Position numbers and translations under genes: made by a program. Shown here one piece after another: positions 34,598 through 43,700 of a DNA stretch of 64,000 nt (positions are counted from its first letter, which is position 1; every line of letters starts with the position of its first letter). This DNA is from Niveispirillum sp. SYP-B3756 (GTDB lineage: Bacteria; Pseudomonadota; Alphaproteobacteria; Azospirillales; Azospirillaceae): positions 620,001 through 684,000 of the forward strand of contig NZ_WIDQ01000002.1 in assembly GCF_009495745.1 (NCBI RefSeq), read 5' to 3'. A model generated the notes under the pieces. That model worked only from the letters and a program-made list of their open reading frames with translations. It ran no database searches and was not told the DNA's origin.

Positions 34598-36205
34598 TCA
34601 CAGGCCCAGCACACCAGGGTTCAGCCGGCGATCGGGGTCCAGCGTGTGCTTGACCTGTGCCAGCAGGATACGGCTGGCGGCATCCCGACTGTCATAATAG
34701 GGATAGGTGCGGCCGATCTGGAAATGGCCCAGCCCGTTGCGGGCGAACAGGGCCAGCAGGCGCTGGCGGGCCTGTTCCACCACGGCGGCTGCCGCCGCAT
34801 TGGGTGGGTTTACCGGCAGCTTGGTCATATGCCCCTGTTCAACATAGGCATGGTGCACCGGCAGCATGGCATCCGGCCAATAGAAGGTGGGTTCGATCAG
34901 GATGGCATTGGTGGACATGCCGCTGAACAGAAAGGCATTTTCCACCCCATGCGCATCCAGTTCCGGGCGCATGGCGTCGAATTCAGCTTCGATTGCCTGG
35001 AAAATCGCGTGGGCGCGGGACAGCGGCACCAGACAATGGATCGGCACCCAGCGTTCGCCATTGGGGCCGACCATGGAATTCAGCGCCATGAAGGGCTGGG
35101 CACGCATAACCTTGGGAATGGTGTTTTCCACCTCTGTTCCATGGCAGGCGGCGGCAATGCGCCGCGCTTCGGCCAGATCATCGGCCACGCCGGCGGCCGA
35201 GCGGCCTTCACACACCACATGCAGGGCGAAATCGCCATCATCAATGAAGCTGCGGCCGGCCAGCGCGATCTTCGCCGCCTCCTTCATGCCCTTCAGCAGC
35301 GATCCCTGCTTGCCGACCACATTCTTCAACGCCCCCAGATCGGCGGAAAGCGAGGCGCGCTTCAGCCGGATGCGGGTCAGCCGCGGATCGAAACCGCATA
35401 ATTCGCTGGCGATGCCGGCCCTGGTCATGCCGGTCAGCGCCGCGAACATGTCGGTATCGGTCTTGAAGGAGAAGGAAGCATAGGCTTCGTGCTTGGGCAG
35501 CGGCATCAGCCGCAGGGTGATTTCCGCCTTGATGGCGAAGGCCCCGCAATCGCCATTGAACAGGCCGGCGACATCCGGGCCATAGAACCGATAGAAGGGG
35601 CTGTCGCCATCGGCCCCGCGCGCGCCGGTGCGCAAAATCTGCCCGTCGGCCAGCACCATCGTGTAGGCGACCACGCTTTCCCCGCCCGTGCCATGGTGCC
35701 CGGCGCCGAAGAAGGCATTGCCCTGAGAGAGGCCACCGCCGATGGTGGAGATCAGGCCCGACAAGGGCCCCCAGAAAGGTGTGCGCAACCCCAGCGGGGC
35801 CAGCGTTTCATACAATGTCTTCCAGGTGCAGCCGGCCTGCACCGTCACCACCATATCGTCGGCCCGCACGGCCAGCACCTTGTCCATCCGGCCAAGGTCC
35901 AGCGAGACGCTGTTGGGCGATTGCGGTAGATAGCCCTTGGTGTAGCTCATCCCGCCGCCGCGCGGCACGCAATCGAACCCGGCTTCCCGTGCCGCCACGA
36001 TGATGGCAGCAAGCTGGCTGGTATCGGCGGGTGCCACCACCAGGGCCGCACTTTCGCTGCCGCGTGTATAGACATCCTGGGAAAAAAGCTCGCGTGCTGG
36101 ATCGTCCCGGCGCACATTGCCGGCGCCGACAATACCGGCCAGCCGTACCGCCAGCGCGTCACTGCCCGTGGGCGGGGTGGGAAGGGTGGGGGAAAGCATG
36201 TTCAT
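34598..36205 (-). CDS. FAD-linked oxidase (vanillyl-alcohol oxidase/PCMH fold)
   Basis: A 535-residue flavoprotein of the VAO/PCMH superfamily. The N-terminal FAD-binding part has PRGGGMSYTKGYLP (about 82-95) and ISTIGGGLSQGNAFFGAGHH (about 152-171). The C-terminal cap ends in the usual FAD-oxidase_C form HTLDPDRRLNPGVLGL. Members include 4-cresol dehydrogenase, D-lactate dehydrogenase and vanillyl-alcohol oxidase; a histidine pair near residue 170 might hold FAD covalently, which cannot be proved here. The ATG at 36205 is chosen (AAAGG upstream). It diverges from the tandem hydrolase gene across a gap carrying a GntR-like half site. Confidence 0.87.
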   Translation of the reverse strand: MNMLSPTLPTPPTGSDALAVRLAGIVGAGNVRRDDPARELFSQDVYTRGSESAALVVAPADTSQLAAIIVAAREAGFDCVPRGGGMSYTKGYLPQSPNSVSLDLGRMDKVLAVRADDMVVTVQAGCTWKTLYETLAPLGLRTPFWGPLSGLISTIGGGLSQGNAFFGAGHHGTGGESVVAYTMVLADGQILRTGARGADGDSPFYRFYGPDVAGLFNGDCGAFAIKAEITLRLMPLPKHEAYASFSFKTDTDMFAALTGMTRAGIASELCGFDPRLTRIRLKRASLSADLGALKNVVGKQGSLLKGMKEAAKIALAGRSFIDDGDFALHVVCEGRSAAGVADDLAEARRIAAACHGTEVENTIPKVMRAQPFMALNSMVGPNGERWVPIHCLVPLSRAHAIFQAIEAEFDAMRPELDAHGVENAFLFSGMSTNAILIEPTFYWPDAMLPVHHAYVEQGHMTKLPVNPPNAAAAAVVEQARQRLLALFARNGLGHFQIGRTYPYYDSRDAASRILLAQVKHTLDPDRRLNPGVLGL

Positions 36206-36246
36206 GGACCCGGACCTTTTATCTGGCTGCTTTTTATATTGATCTA

Positions 36247-36266
36247 TTTATATACCTATATACCAT
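36247..36266. promoter_or_regulatory. Weak copy of the WTGRTAT-N6-ATAYCAW operator
   Basis: TTTATAT, six bases, ATACCAT. The right half is perfect, the left half poor. It lies in the divergent promoter between the FAD oxidase and the tandem hydrolase. Confidence 0.45.
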
Positions 36267-36334
36267 ATTGCCAATAGAAAGCCGTGCGGCATAAGCACCG
36301 GCAGCAAAAATCGGACGGAACAGGAGTGCAGGGT

Positions 36335-38017
36335 GTGGCGGAACCACAAATCTGTAAAGCCTATGTCGCAGTTGCCGGCGGGCAGGTGCATTACCGCCGC
36401 GCGGGTTCCGGCCCGCCGTTGGTGCTGTTGCATGACAGCCCGCGTTCGTCCCTGCTGCATCTGGATCTGATCCGCCATCTGGCCGACCGCTTTACGGTTT
36501 ACGCCCTGGATACGCCGGGTTACGGGGAATCATCCCCGCTCACCCGCCAGGGGCGGGCCCTGGAAGTGGCGGATTTCGCCGAGGCGCTGGCGGCCACCGT
36601 GGCCGCCTTGGGGCTGGAGAAGGCGGGTTTCTACGGTTTCCACACCAGTTCCAAAATTCTGCTGGATTTCGCCGTCCGCCACCCGGAAAAGGTGGCGGTG
36701 GCGCTGCTGGATGGCCTGTCCATCGCCAAGGGTGGCAAGCCCGATCCGGCCTTCATCGATGCCTATATGCGCCCTTTCACGGTGGATGCGGACGGGTCTT
36801 TCCTGGTGCGGGAATGGACGCGGGTGCGTGACACCTGGCGCTGGTTCCCCTGGTTTGCCGCCAGCCCCCCCAGCCGGATGCCCATCGCCCAGCCGCCGCT
36901 GGCGGAAATCCATGATTATTTCCTGGATTACGCCATGGCCGGGCCGAACTATGCCAGCGCTTACCGCGCCGCCATGGAACATCAGCCCCTGGACAATGTC
37001 GGCCGTATCACCGCCCCGACGCAGATTTTCGCCCGTGCGGATGATGTGCTGTTCGGTTGCCTGGACTTGCTGCCCAGCCCCGGCCCGGCGGGCCTGTCGG
37101 TGGCCCGCCTCTCGGCCGACCGCAGCCAGTGGATGGCCCATATCAAGGACATGTTCGAACGCTATCGCGCCGACATGCAGGCGGTGCCGGCCCCGGTGGT
37201 CGCCATCGGCGGCCCCTTCAGCCACTATATCGATCTGCCCCATGGCCAGATGCGGGTGCAGTCCAATGCCGGCATCGGCCGGCCCATCCTGCTGCTGCAT
37301 GATCTGCCGGGCGGGGCCATGGCAGCGGCGGGGCTGCAGGCAGCCCTGGCCGCTGGTGGCCGACCGGTTCATGCCCCGGACCTGCCGGGCTGCGGCCAGT
37401 CCGACCCGCTGCCCCTGGCCACGGCGGATGCCTATGCCACGGCCCTGGCCCAGGCGGTAAAGGTGCTGGAACTGGGGCCGTTCGATCTGGTGGCAAATGG
37501 CCTTTCCGTGCCGCTGGCCCTGGCCCTGCTGCGCGCGGGCCTGCCGATCCAGCGCGCCGTGCTGGATGGGATGCCACTGTTGGGGACGGAGGCCCGTGCC
37601 GGGATGCTGGATTATCTGGCGGCCCCGCTGGCGCCGGATCGGGCGGGAACCCATGTGCTGCGCGGCTGGCACGCGCTGCGCGATGCGGCGGCCAGCTTCC
37701 CGGCGCAGGATGGCGGCATCGCCGCCGTGCGCTCTGACAGCGCGGCGTTGGAGGGGCAATCGCTGTTCCTGCGTCTACTGGACATGCTGAAACAGCCCAC
37801 TCATCAGGGCGATGCCCTGCGGGCCGCCTTTGATCATGATGCCGCTGTCCGTCTGGCGGATGTGCCGATGCCCATCCTGTTGCCCGTGGTGGCGGGCGAC
37901 CCGCTTTATGGGCAGGTGCCGGCGGTGGCGCGGATGCTGGCCCGGGCCAATATCCAACCGCGTCCGGCGGATGTGTCCGGGCGTGCCGCCCTTTTCCTTT
38001 CCTTCCTGGCCGGGTGA
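36335..38017 (+). CDS. Tandem alpha/beta-hydrolase protein with replaced nucleophiles
   Basis: A 560-residue protein made of two alpha/beta-hydrolase domains in a row (about 10-300 and 305-560). The first has LVLLHDSPRSS, DTPGYGESSP and an elbow reading GFHTS, with His (H103) where the nucleophile Ser belongs. The second has LLLHDLPGG, PDLPGCGQSDP and VANGLS, with Asn (N388) there. So neither half is an ordinary serine hydrolase. A GTG at 36335 has AGGAG eight bases ahead and is preferred over upstream starts. The paralogue at 55699-57279 has the same build. It is followed six bases later by a VOC gene, then an MFS gene. Confidence 0.85.
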   Translation: MAEPQICKAYVAVAGGQVHYRRAGSGPPLVLLHDSPRSSLLHLDLIRHLADRFTVYALDTPGYGESSPLTRQGRALEVADFAEALAATVAALGLEKAGFYGFHTSSKILLDFAVRHPEKVAVALLDGLSIAKGGKPDPAFIDAYMRPFTVDADGSFLVREWTRVRDTWRWFPWFAASPPSRMPIAQPPLAEIHDYFLDYAMAGPNYASAYRAAMEHQPLDNVGRITAPTQIFARADDVLFGCLDLLPSPGPAGLSVARLSADRSQWMAHIKDMFERYRADMQAVPAPVVAIGGPFSHYIDLPHGQMRVQSNAGIGRPILLLHDLPGGAMAAAGLQAALAAGGRPVHAPDLPGCGQSDPLPLATADAYATALAQAVKVLELGPFDLVANGLSVPLALALLRAGLPIQRAVLDGMPLLGTEARAGMLDYLAAPLAPDRAGTHVLRGWHALRDAAASFPAQDGGIAAVRSDSAALEGQSLFLRLLDMLKQPTHQGDALRAAFDHDAAVRLADVPMPILLPVVAGDPLYGQVPAVARMLARANIQPRPADVSGRAALFLSFLAG

Positions 38018-38023
38018 GACCTG

Positions 38024-38938
38024 ATGACAGAATCCTTCGACCGTCACGGACGGATCAAGTGCGGCACCATCGCCACGCCGGTCTTCGATGCCTCGCTGGC
38101 CGATTACCGCGATGTGCTGGGGCTGGAACTGCTGGAACAGGGGCAGGTTGCCGCCGATCTGGCTGCAAGCTGGGGGGCCCCCGGCGTGGCCGGTGCCCGC
38201 ACCGCCCTGCTGCGTCCGACCAGCGGCAATGGCTGCTATTACCGGCTGGTGGAGGTGTCCCCGACGCCGGATTATCGGCCGGCCCGCTCCTATGGCTGGG
38301 TTGCCTATGAAATCACCGTGGAAGATGTCTTCGCCCTGCATGAACGGCTGAAGGATAGCGGCTTCACCATCATCGGCCCGCCCAAGCTGGTGGAAGGCTT
38401 CAGCAATTTCATCCCCATGCAGGCCATCGGCCGGGGTGGGGAGATCGTCTATCTCAATCAGGTGCTGAAATCGATGAGCGACCTGGACCTGCCGATGGCC
38501 GGGTCCGGGGTGGACACGATCTTCATCGCCATCCTGGCGGCCTCTGACATCAAGGCATCGCTGGCCTTCCAGGTGGAAGAACTGGGCTTTGCCGAGGGCG
38601 GCACCTACAACATCCCCTATAGCGTCATCAACAATGCCTTTGGCCTGCCGGCCGACAACCGCACCACCATCACTATGACCAAGGTGGACCGGCTGCCGGT
38701 GGCGGAGATCGACCTTTACCCCGCCGGCACCATCACCCGGCCCCGGCCGGACGGTGGCCTGCCCCCCGGCAATGCGGTGCTGAGCTTCAATATCGATGAT
38801 CTGGACAAGGTGACGGCCCCCTTTCTGTCGCCGCCGGCCCGGCGTGACGGGCCGCTTTATGCGGGCCGGCGGGTGGCCACGGTGCTGGGGCCGGATGGCG
38901 AGATTTTTGAACTGATCGAAACAGGGAAGGGCGTGTGA
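38024..38938 (+). CDS. Two-domain VOC family protein
   Basis: A 304-residue protein with two glyoxalase-like halves, about 10-150 (GRIKCGTIATPVFDASLADY, YGWVAYEITVEDV) and 165-300 (DTIFIAILAASDIKASLAF, VLGPDGEIFELIET). The usual first metal ligand is not visible in either half: the first beta strands have no His in the expected place. It may be a cofactor-free or binding member of the vicinal-oxygen-chelate superfamily. It is located between the tandem hydrolase (6-base gap) and the MFS transporter (TGATG overlap), so the three are co-translated. Confidence 0.85.
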   Translation: MTESFDRHGRIKCGTIATPVFDASLADYRDVLGLELLEQGQVAADLAASWGAPGVAGARTALLRPTSGNGCYYRLVEVSPTPDYRPARSYGWVAYEITVEDVFALHERLKDSGFTIIGPPKLVEGFSNFIPMQAIGRGGEIVYLNQVLKSMSDLDLPMAGSGVDTIFIAILAASDIKASLAFQVEELGFAEGGTYNIPYSVINNAFGLPADNRTTITMTKVDRLPVAEIDLYPAGTITRPRPDGGLPPGNAVLSFNIDDLDKVTAPFLSPPARRDGPLYAGRRVATVLGPDGEIFELIETGKGV

Positions 38939-40173
38939 TGCGTGATGCCGGAAAAGGGGAGTTTTCCCGCGGCTGGACGGTACTGCTGGCGGCCCTGGTG
39001 GCCACCATGTGCGGCGCCTCGCCCGTTCCCTTCAACACCATCGGTTCGTTTCTGAAACCGCTATCGGCGGAATTCGGCTGGAATCCCGGCCAGATCATGA
39101 TCGGCATCATGTGCTATGGCCTGACCGGCTGTATCATGGCGCCGATCGTTGGCGCGCTGGCCGATAAATATGGTGCCCGGCGTGTCGGCCTGTTGTCGCT
39201 GATCGGCTTCGGGCTGGCCTTTGCCGGGGTCGGGCTGGTGAGCAGCCTGCCCATGTTCTATGTCATGTATGTGCTGATCGGGCTACTGGGGATCGGTTCC
39301 ACGCCAATCACCTGGTCGCGGGCGGTCAATCTCTGGTTCGTGCAGAACCGGGGCCTGGCCCTGGGCATCATGCTGCTGGGGACGGGGGTGGCCGGTTTCA
39401 TCCTGCCCAGCCTGACCGTCTATCTGATCAATAATGCCGGCTGGCGGTGGGCCTATGGCGTGATCGCCCTGCTGCCGCTGCTGGTGGCCTTGCCCGTCGT
39501 CATCGCCTTCATGCGTGAACCCAAGCTGGGGGAGGTGCCGAGCGCCGATGCGGGCACCAGCACGAAGACGGGCTTCACCCTGGCAGCGGCGCTGCGGGAC
39601 AAGCGGTTCTGGATCATGATCGTCTCCTTCACGCTGGTCTCCATCGCCTATGGCGGTTTCCACACCAACCTGCAGAACATGATCCGCCTGAAGGGGATCA
39701 GTGACGGCACCGGCGCCCTGATTGCCGGCTGTGTCGGCCTGTCCATCATTGTCGGCCGGGTTGGCACCGGCCTGCTGGTGGACCGGTTCTGGGCCCCGCT
39801 GGTGGCGCTGCCGCTCTTGTCCATGCCGGCGCTGGCCTGCGGCATCTTCATCACCGATGCGCCGCCTTTGGCCCTGATCGTGCTGGCCGCCGTGATGCTG
39901 GGCTTTGCGGCGGGGGCGGAAACCGACCTGATCGCCTATCTGGCCGGGCGTTATTTCGGCATGGCCTATTATGGCCGCATCTACGGAATGCTCTATGCCG
40001 CCTTCGCCGGTGGCTCGGCCATCTCCCCGCCGCTCTACGGCTATGTGGTGTCCACCCATGGCAATTACACGCCGATCCTGATCGCATCGGCGGTGATGTT
40101 CGTGGCGGGTGCCATCCTGCTGATGTTGCTGGGCCGCTACCCCACCAGTTTCCCCGCCGTCAAACCGGCCTGA
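38938..40173 (+). CDS. MFS transporter (monocarboxylate / organic anion type)
   Basis: A 411-residue 12-helix MFS protein. Marks are FSRGWTVLLAALVATM at the first helix, ALADKYGARRVGLLSLIG as motif A (about 80-97) and W-rich helix 5. It resembles the bacterial monocarboxylate/oxalate-type branch, which takes up small organic acids. Its ATG shares one base with the VOC stop (TGATG). The operon position suggests import of the cluster's substrate or a late intermediate. No specific ligand can be named. Confidence 0.87.
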   Translation: MRDAGKGEFSRGWTVLLAALVATMCGASPVPFNTIGSFLKPLSAEFGWNPGQIMIGIMCYGLTGCIMAPIVGALADKYGARRVGLLSLIGFGLAFAGVGLVSSLPMFYVMYVLIGLLGIGSTPITWSRAVNLWFVQNRGLALGIMLLGTGVAGFILPSLTVYLINNAGWRWAYGVIALLPLLVALPVVIAFMREPKLGEVPSADAGTSTKTGFTLAAALRDKRFWIMIVSFTLVSIAYGGFHTNLQNMIRLKGISDGTGALIAGCVGLSIIVGRVGTGLLVDRFWAPLVALPLLSMPALACGIFITDAPPLALIVLAAVMLGFAAGAETDLIAYLAGRYFGMAYYGRIYGMLYAAFAGGSAISPPLYGYVVSTHGNYTPILIASAVMFVAGAILLMLLGRYPTSFPAVKPA

Positions 40174-40196
40174 AAGAGAAAGAAAGGAATATTCCC

Positions 40197-40505
40197 ATGT
40201 CCAGCCGCATCGTCGCCCTTTTCAACCTGAAGCCCGGCGTCAGCGTTGAACAATATGAAGCCTGGGCCAAGGAAAAGGATTTGCCGGTGGTCAATGGCCT
40301 GAAGTCCATCGACAGCTTCGAGGTGTTCCGCGTCACCGGTTCCCTGACGGGCGGGGCGGCACCCTATCAATATGTGGAGATCATCGATATCGCCGATATG
40401 GCCGCCTTCGGCCAGGATATCGCCACAGAGAAGATGCAGGCCATCGCCGCAGAGTTCCAGACCCTGGCCGACGTGGTGTTCCTGACCACGGACAAGCTGG
40501 GCTGA
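40197..40505 (+). CDS. REDY/HapK-like dimeric alpha-beta barrel protein
   Basis: A 102-residue protein opening RIVALFNLKPGVSVEQYEAWAK and containing YQYVEIIDIADMAAFG, which reminds me of the REDY-like protein HapK family (Pfam PF11639). It is a ferredoxin-like, dimeric alpha-beta barrel fold. HapK and RedY belong to prodigiosin clusters, but many relatives sit in catabolic loci with unknown roles. It follows the MFS gene by 23 bases and closes the operon before a strong terminator. GAAAGGAA precedes the ATG at 40197. The family call is from memory of its pattern. Confidence 0.7.
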   Translation: MSSRIVALFNLKPGVSVEQYEAWAKEKDLPVVNGLKSIDSFEVFRVTGSLTGGAAPYQYVEIIDIADMAAFGQDIATEKMQAIAAEFQTLADVVFLTTDKLG

Positions 40506-40518
40506 TCCGCGAAAGACG

Positions 40519-40554
40519 AAAAAGGGGCGGTGCCACCGGGCGCCACCCCTTTTC
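40519..40554. terminator. Bidirectional intrinsic terminator
   Basis: AAAAAGGGGCGGTGCC pairs with its near complement GGCGCCACCCCTTTT, giving A- and T-runs on both sides. It separates the HapK-like gene (+) from the MmgE/PrpD gene (minus). Confidence 0.85.
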
Positions 40555-40558
40555 CATA

Positions 40559-41926
40559 TCAGCCCTCCAGGGCGGCCCAGATTGCGGCGGCGGCGTCCTT
40601 TTCTTCTGCCAGCCGGTCGAACAAGGCTGCTACCCCCTCATGCCGGCCGCCGGCGCCGCCAAATTCCAGGCAGCGCTGGGCCTTTTCCAGATGTTCCTGG
40701 CGCGACAGCGGCCAGGAGGGGGCGCCGAACTGGGCCGTCACCTCGACCGATATCTCACGCCCATCCACCAGCGTGGCAATGGCGCGGGCCGGGACGAAGG
40801 CGGCGGGGTCGGGATTGCCATCATCCTCCACCACAATCCGGCGGGCGATATCGGCAATGTCCGGATCGTTCAGCCGCTCCGCCCCGAAATCGGCCAGGCC
40901 CACCGTGCCGCGCGTCAGCACCACCCCGCCCAGATAGGCAAAGCACAGTCGCGCATAGGCCGGTGCCATCTCCGCCTTGGCCGGGCGGCCGACCAGCCGG
41001 GCGATCAATGGCGGGGCGCGGTAGGTCAGCTTTTTCAGGTTGATGGCAGTCACCCCCTGTTCGCGCATCAGCATCTGGGTGGCGACAATGGCGCCATGGG
41101 CGGCGCGGCCGGTGGGGAAGGGCTTCCAGCTCACCTCCTCAATCCGGTGGCGGCCTTTCAAACCATCCAGCAGCCGGTTGATATCGTACCCCGTCTCAAA
41201 CAGGGTCAGATAGCCAAACGGCCCATCGATGGAACCCAGCGGGCCGGGCAGCCCGGCGAGCGCCAGATCGACCGCCTGCAGGGCCGAGCGGGCGGCACCG
41301 GCGATCTGCAAGGGCAGGGTGGGCTTGCCCTCCACATGCGCCTGCATGGTGCCGGATGCATAGGCAAGGGCATAGCCAAAAGCATTCAAGGTCACGTCGC
41401 GCGACAGGCCTCGCAGGTTGGCGATGGCGGCAACACAGCCGAAAATCCCCGCCGTGGCTGGGCGGAAGAATTTCAGTGGCGTTGTCACCGCCACCCCCAA
41501 CCCGGCGGCGACATCCACCCCGGCCACCAGGGCCGTCAACAGCCGTTCACCATCATAGGGGCCGCTGCGATCCGCTTCGGCCAGCAGGGCAGAGGCGATG
41601 GTCGCCAGCGGATGCACCACCGCCGGTTCATGCACGCAGTCAAATTCCTGGGAATGGATTTGAAAGGCGTTGACGAAGGCCGCATGGGGGGCCGGCAGGC
41701 GTAGGCCCGGCCTGCCCATCACCCGCCCGCCGCCATCGGCCCCCGGCTCCCCCCACAGGCGGGCGGCCGTCAGCACATCATCAGCATGGGCGGCCTTGGC
41801 CCCGGCCACGCCGACACACAGGCTGTCATGCAGGAAGGTGGCCGCCATGCTGCGGGTCTGCGGGGGCAGATCGGCCCAGCGCTGCGACAGGACATGATCG
41901 ACAAGGATTTCAGCGGCGTTGGGCAA
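40559..41926 (-). CDS. MmgE/PrpD family protein
   Basis: A 455-residue member of the MmgE/PrpD (2-methylcitrate dehydratase, iminodisuccinate epimerase, cis-aconitate decarboxylase) fold. Typical stretches are HSQEFDCVHEPAVVHPLATI, a Pro-Thr-containing AGIFGCVAAIANLRGL and WKPFPTGRAAHGAIVA, with the usual His pair. No ATG lies near the start of homology; a TTG at 41926, seven to eight bases after CAGGAG, is the best start. The family removes water or CO2 from, or epimerises, carboxylic acids. It diverges from the flavoprotein gene, and the perfect GntR-type palindrome (41973-41994) lies in the gap. Confidence 0.85.
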   Translation of the reverse strand: MPNAAEILVDHVLSQRWADLPPQTRSMAATFLHDSLCVGVAGAKAAHADDVLTAARLWGEPGADGGGRVMGRPGLRLPAPHAAFVNAFQIHSQEFDCVHEPAVVHPLATIASALLAEADRSGPYDGERLLTALVAGVDVAAGLGVAVTTPLKFFRPATAGIFGCVAAIANLRGLSRDVTLNAFGYALAYASGTMQAHVEGKPTLPLQIAGAARSALQAVDLALAGLPGPLGSIDGPFGYLTLFETGYDINRLLDGLKGRHRIEEVSWKPFPTGRAAHGAIVATQMLMREQGVTAINLKKLTYRAPPLIARLVGRPAKAEMAPAYARLCFAYLGGVVLTRGTVGLADFGAERLNDPDIADIARRIVVEDDGNPDPAAFVPARAIATLVDGREISVEVTAQFGAPSWPLSRQEHLEKAQRCLEFGGAGGRHEGVAALFDRLAEEKDAAAAIWAALEG

Positions 41927-41972
41927 GGCGGAAACTCCTGAGACGGATGCGGATTCCGGTTCAAACCTACAT

Positions 41973-41994
41973 AATGGTATGTCATTATACCATT
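41973..41994. promoter_or_regulatory. Perfect palindromic operator (GntR/HutC type), divergent promoter
   Basis: AATGGTAT, six bases, ATACCATT: perfect eight-base arms between the MmgE/PrpD and flavoprotein genes. The same pattern occurs at 48131, and looser copies at 36247, 54912, 55588 and 57309. Confidence 0.8.
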
Positions 41995-42029
41995 CAAAAT
42001 CCAGATCCGGGTAATGATAGGGAAGCAGC

Positions 42030-43424
42030 ATGTCGGTGATTTTGACCCGTGACACGCCTTTTGAGGCGACCGTCCCCCTGTTGGTCGTGGGCGGTGGTGC
42101 CTGTGGCCTGACGGCGGCGCTGGCCGCCCGTGACGAGGGGGTTGAGGTCGTGGTGCTGGAACGTGATCCCCTGCCGCAGGGCAGCACCTCCATGTCACTG
42201 GGCGCGCTCTGCGCCTCCGGCTCCGCTGAACAGAAACGCCATGGCGTCGACGATGGCGAAGAACGCTTCTTTCAGGATGTGATGGCCAAGACCCATGGCA
42301 CGGCCGACCCGCTGCTGGCCCGTGTGGTGGGGGCGGAATCCGGCCCGGCGCTGGATTGGCTGGCCGAACGGCATGGGGTGGAACTGGTGCTGGAAACCGG
42401 CTGGACGCCCGCCTTCGGCCATAGCGTGATGCGGATGCATGTCACCCCCGGCCGCACCGGCGCCGACCTGATGGAACGGCTGGTGGCGGCGTGCGAGCGG
42501 GCGGGGGCCGATATCCTGACCGACGCGCATGTCACCGCACTTTATGCCGATGGGGAGCGGGTGACGGGCGTGCGCCTGCAGCGCCCCGATGGCAGCACGG
42601 AGGATATCGGCTGTGACGCGCTGGTGCTGGCCAGTTGCGGCTTTGGCGGCAATCACCAGATGGTGGCGGAAAACATCCCCTCCATGGCCCATGCCCGCTA
42701 TTTCGGCTGGGAAGGCAACCAGGGCGACGCCATCCTGTGGGGCAAGGCGCTGGGGGCCGGTCTGGGCGACATGGATGCCTATCAGGGCCTGGGCCTGTTG
42801 GCCGATCCGCAGGGGATCGACGTCAATCCCCGCCTGTTGATCGAAGGCGGGGTGCAGGTGAACCAGCAGGGTGAGCGCTTCGGGCATGAGCTGGAGGATG
42901 TCTCCGGTGCTGGTGCCCGCGTCATCGCCCAGCCGGGCGGTGTGGCCTGGGTGATCTATGACGATCGCATCCACCAGAACTGCAAGGAGCTGCCGCAATA
43001 TAAGGTGCTGTCGGGCCTGGGCGGCATCCGCTCTGCCCCCGATATTGAAGGGCTGGCGGCACAGGCCGGCATCGATCCGGCGGGGCTGGCCCGCACCATG
43101 GCGGAGGTGGCGGGGTTTGTCGCCAGCGGGGCGCAGGATGGTTTTGGCCGTGCCTTCCCCGGCCCGGCGCTGGCATCGCCCTTCTACGCCGCCCGCGTCA
43201 CCGGCGCGCTGTTCCATACCCAGGGCGGGCTGCTGGTGGATGAGAATGCCCAGGTCCGCCGGGTGAATGGGGGCTTGCTGCCCAACCTTTACGCCGGCGG
43301 CGGCGCCGCCCGTTCCATCGGCGGCCCCGGCCCGTCCGGCTATCTGCCGGGGGCAGGGCTGTGCATGGCCGTGACGCTGGGCCGGCTGGCCGGGCGGGCG
43401 GCGGGGCGGGCGGTGAAGGGGTGA
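42030..43424 (+). CDS. FAD_binding_2 flavoprotein (fumarate reductase/3-ketosteroid dehydrogenase-like)
   Basis: A 464-residue flavoenzyme. The N-terminal dinucleotide fold is VVGGGACGLTAALAARDEG (about 19-37) with the E at the end of the second strand (VLERD). A mid-protein ALVLASCGFGGN and a C-terminal LYAGGGAARSIGGPG close the FAD site. The family includes soluble fumarate reductases, 3-ketosteroid dehydrogenases and tricarballylate dehydrogenase, which form or reduce a C=C bond next to a carbonyl or carboxyl group. The protein is somewhat short, lacking a cytochrome or flavin-transfer domain. It is the first gene after the operator and is followed by an SDR. Confidence 0.86.
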   Translation: MSVILTRDTPFEATVPLLVVGGGACGLTAALAARDEGVEVVVLERDPLPQGSTSMSLGALCASGSAEQKRHGVDDGEERFFQDVMAKTHGTADPLLARVVGAESGPALDWLAERHGVELVLETGWTPAFGHSVMRMHVTPGRTGADLMERLVAACERAGADILTDAHVTALYADGERVTGVRLQRPDGSTEDIGCDALVLASCGFGGNHQMVAENIPSMAHARYFGWEGNQGDAILWGKALGAGLGDMDAYQGLGLLADPQGIDVNPRLLIEGGVQVNQQGERFGHELEDVSGAGARVIAQPGGVAWVIYDDRIHQNCKELPQYKVLSGLGGIRSAPDIEGLAAQAGIDPAGLARTMAEVAGFVASGAQDGFGRAFPGPALASPFYAARVTGALFHTQGGLLVDENAQVRRVNGGLLPNLYAGGGAARSIGGPGPSGYLPGAGLCMAVTLGRLAGRAAGRAVKG

Positions 43425-43489
43425 GCCACCCGACGGAGGGCTGGGTGGGCTTTTGCGGACGTATCGCTCAACCATTCCACCCTGCTCCA

Positions 43490-43574
43490 CCGTCACCCAT
43501 GCTGCGGCCGGGGTCCAGGGGCTACAAGCGTTTTCCTCTACGAAACTGGACCCCGGCCTTCGCCGGGGTGACGG
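43490..43574. repeat. REP-like nested inverted repeat
   Basis: Outer arms CCGTCACCC / GGGTGACGG and inner arms GGCCGGGGTCCAG / CTGGACCCCGGCC form a long hairpin in the 276-base gap between the flavoprotein and the SDR. It shares the GGGGTCCAG theme with the element at 9235-9378. Nothing else is evident in the gap. Confidence 0.72.
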
Positions 43575-43700
43575 TAGAGAGGGCTCATAATGAAGGGTGC
43601 ATTGTACAAGGGGGAGAAAGCGGCTTCGTGTGAAAGCCCTACCCACCCACCCGACTAAAAACCATCATCCAGCCCCCCAAAAACAGGGAGACTTCACATC

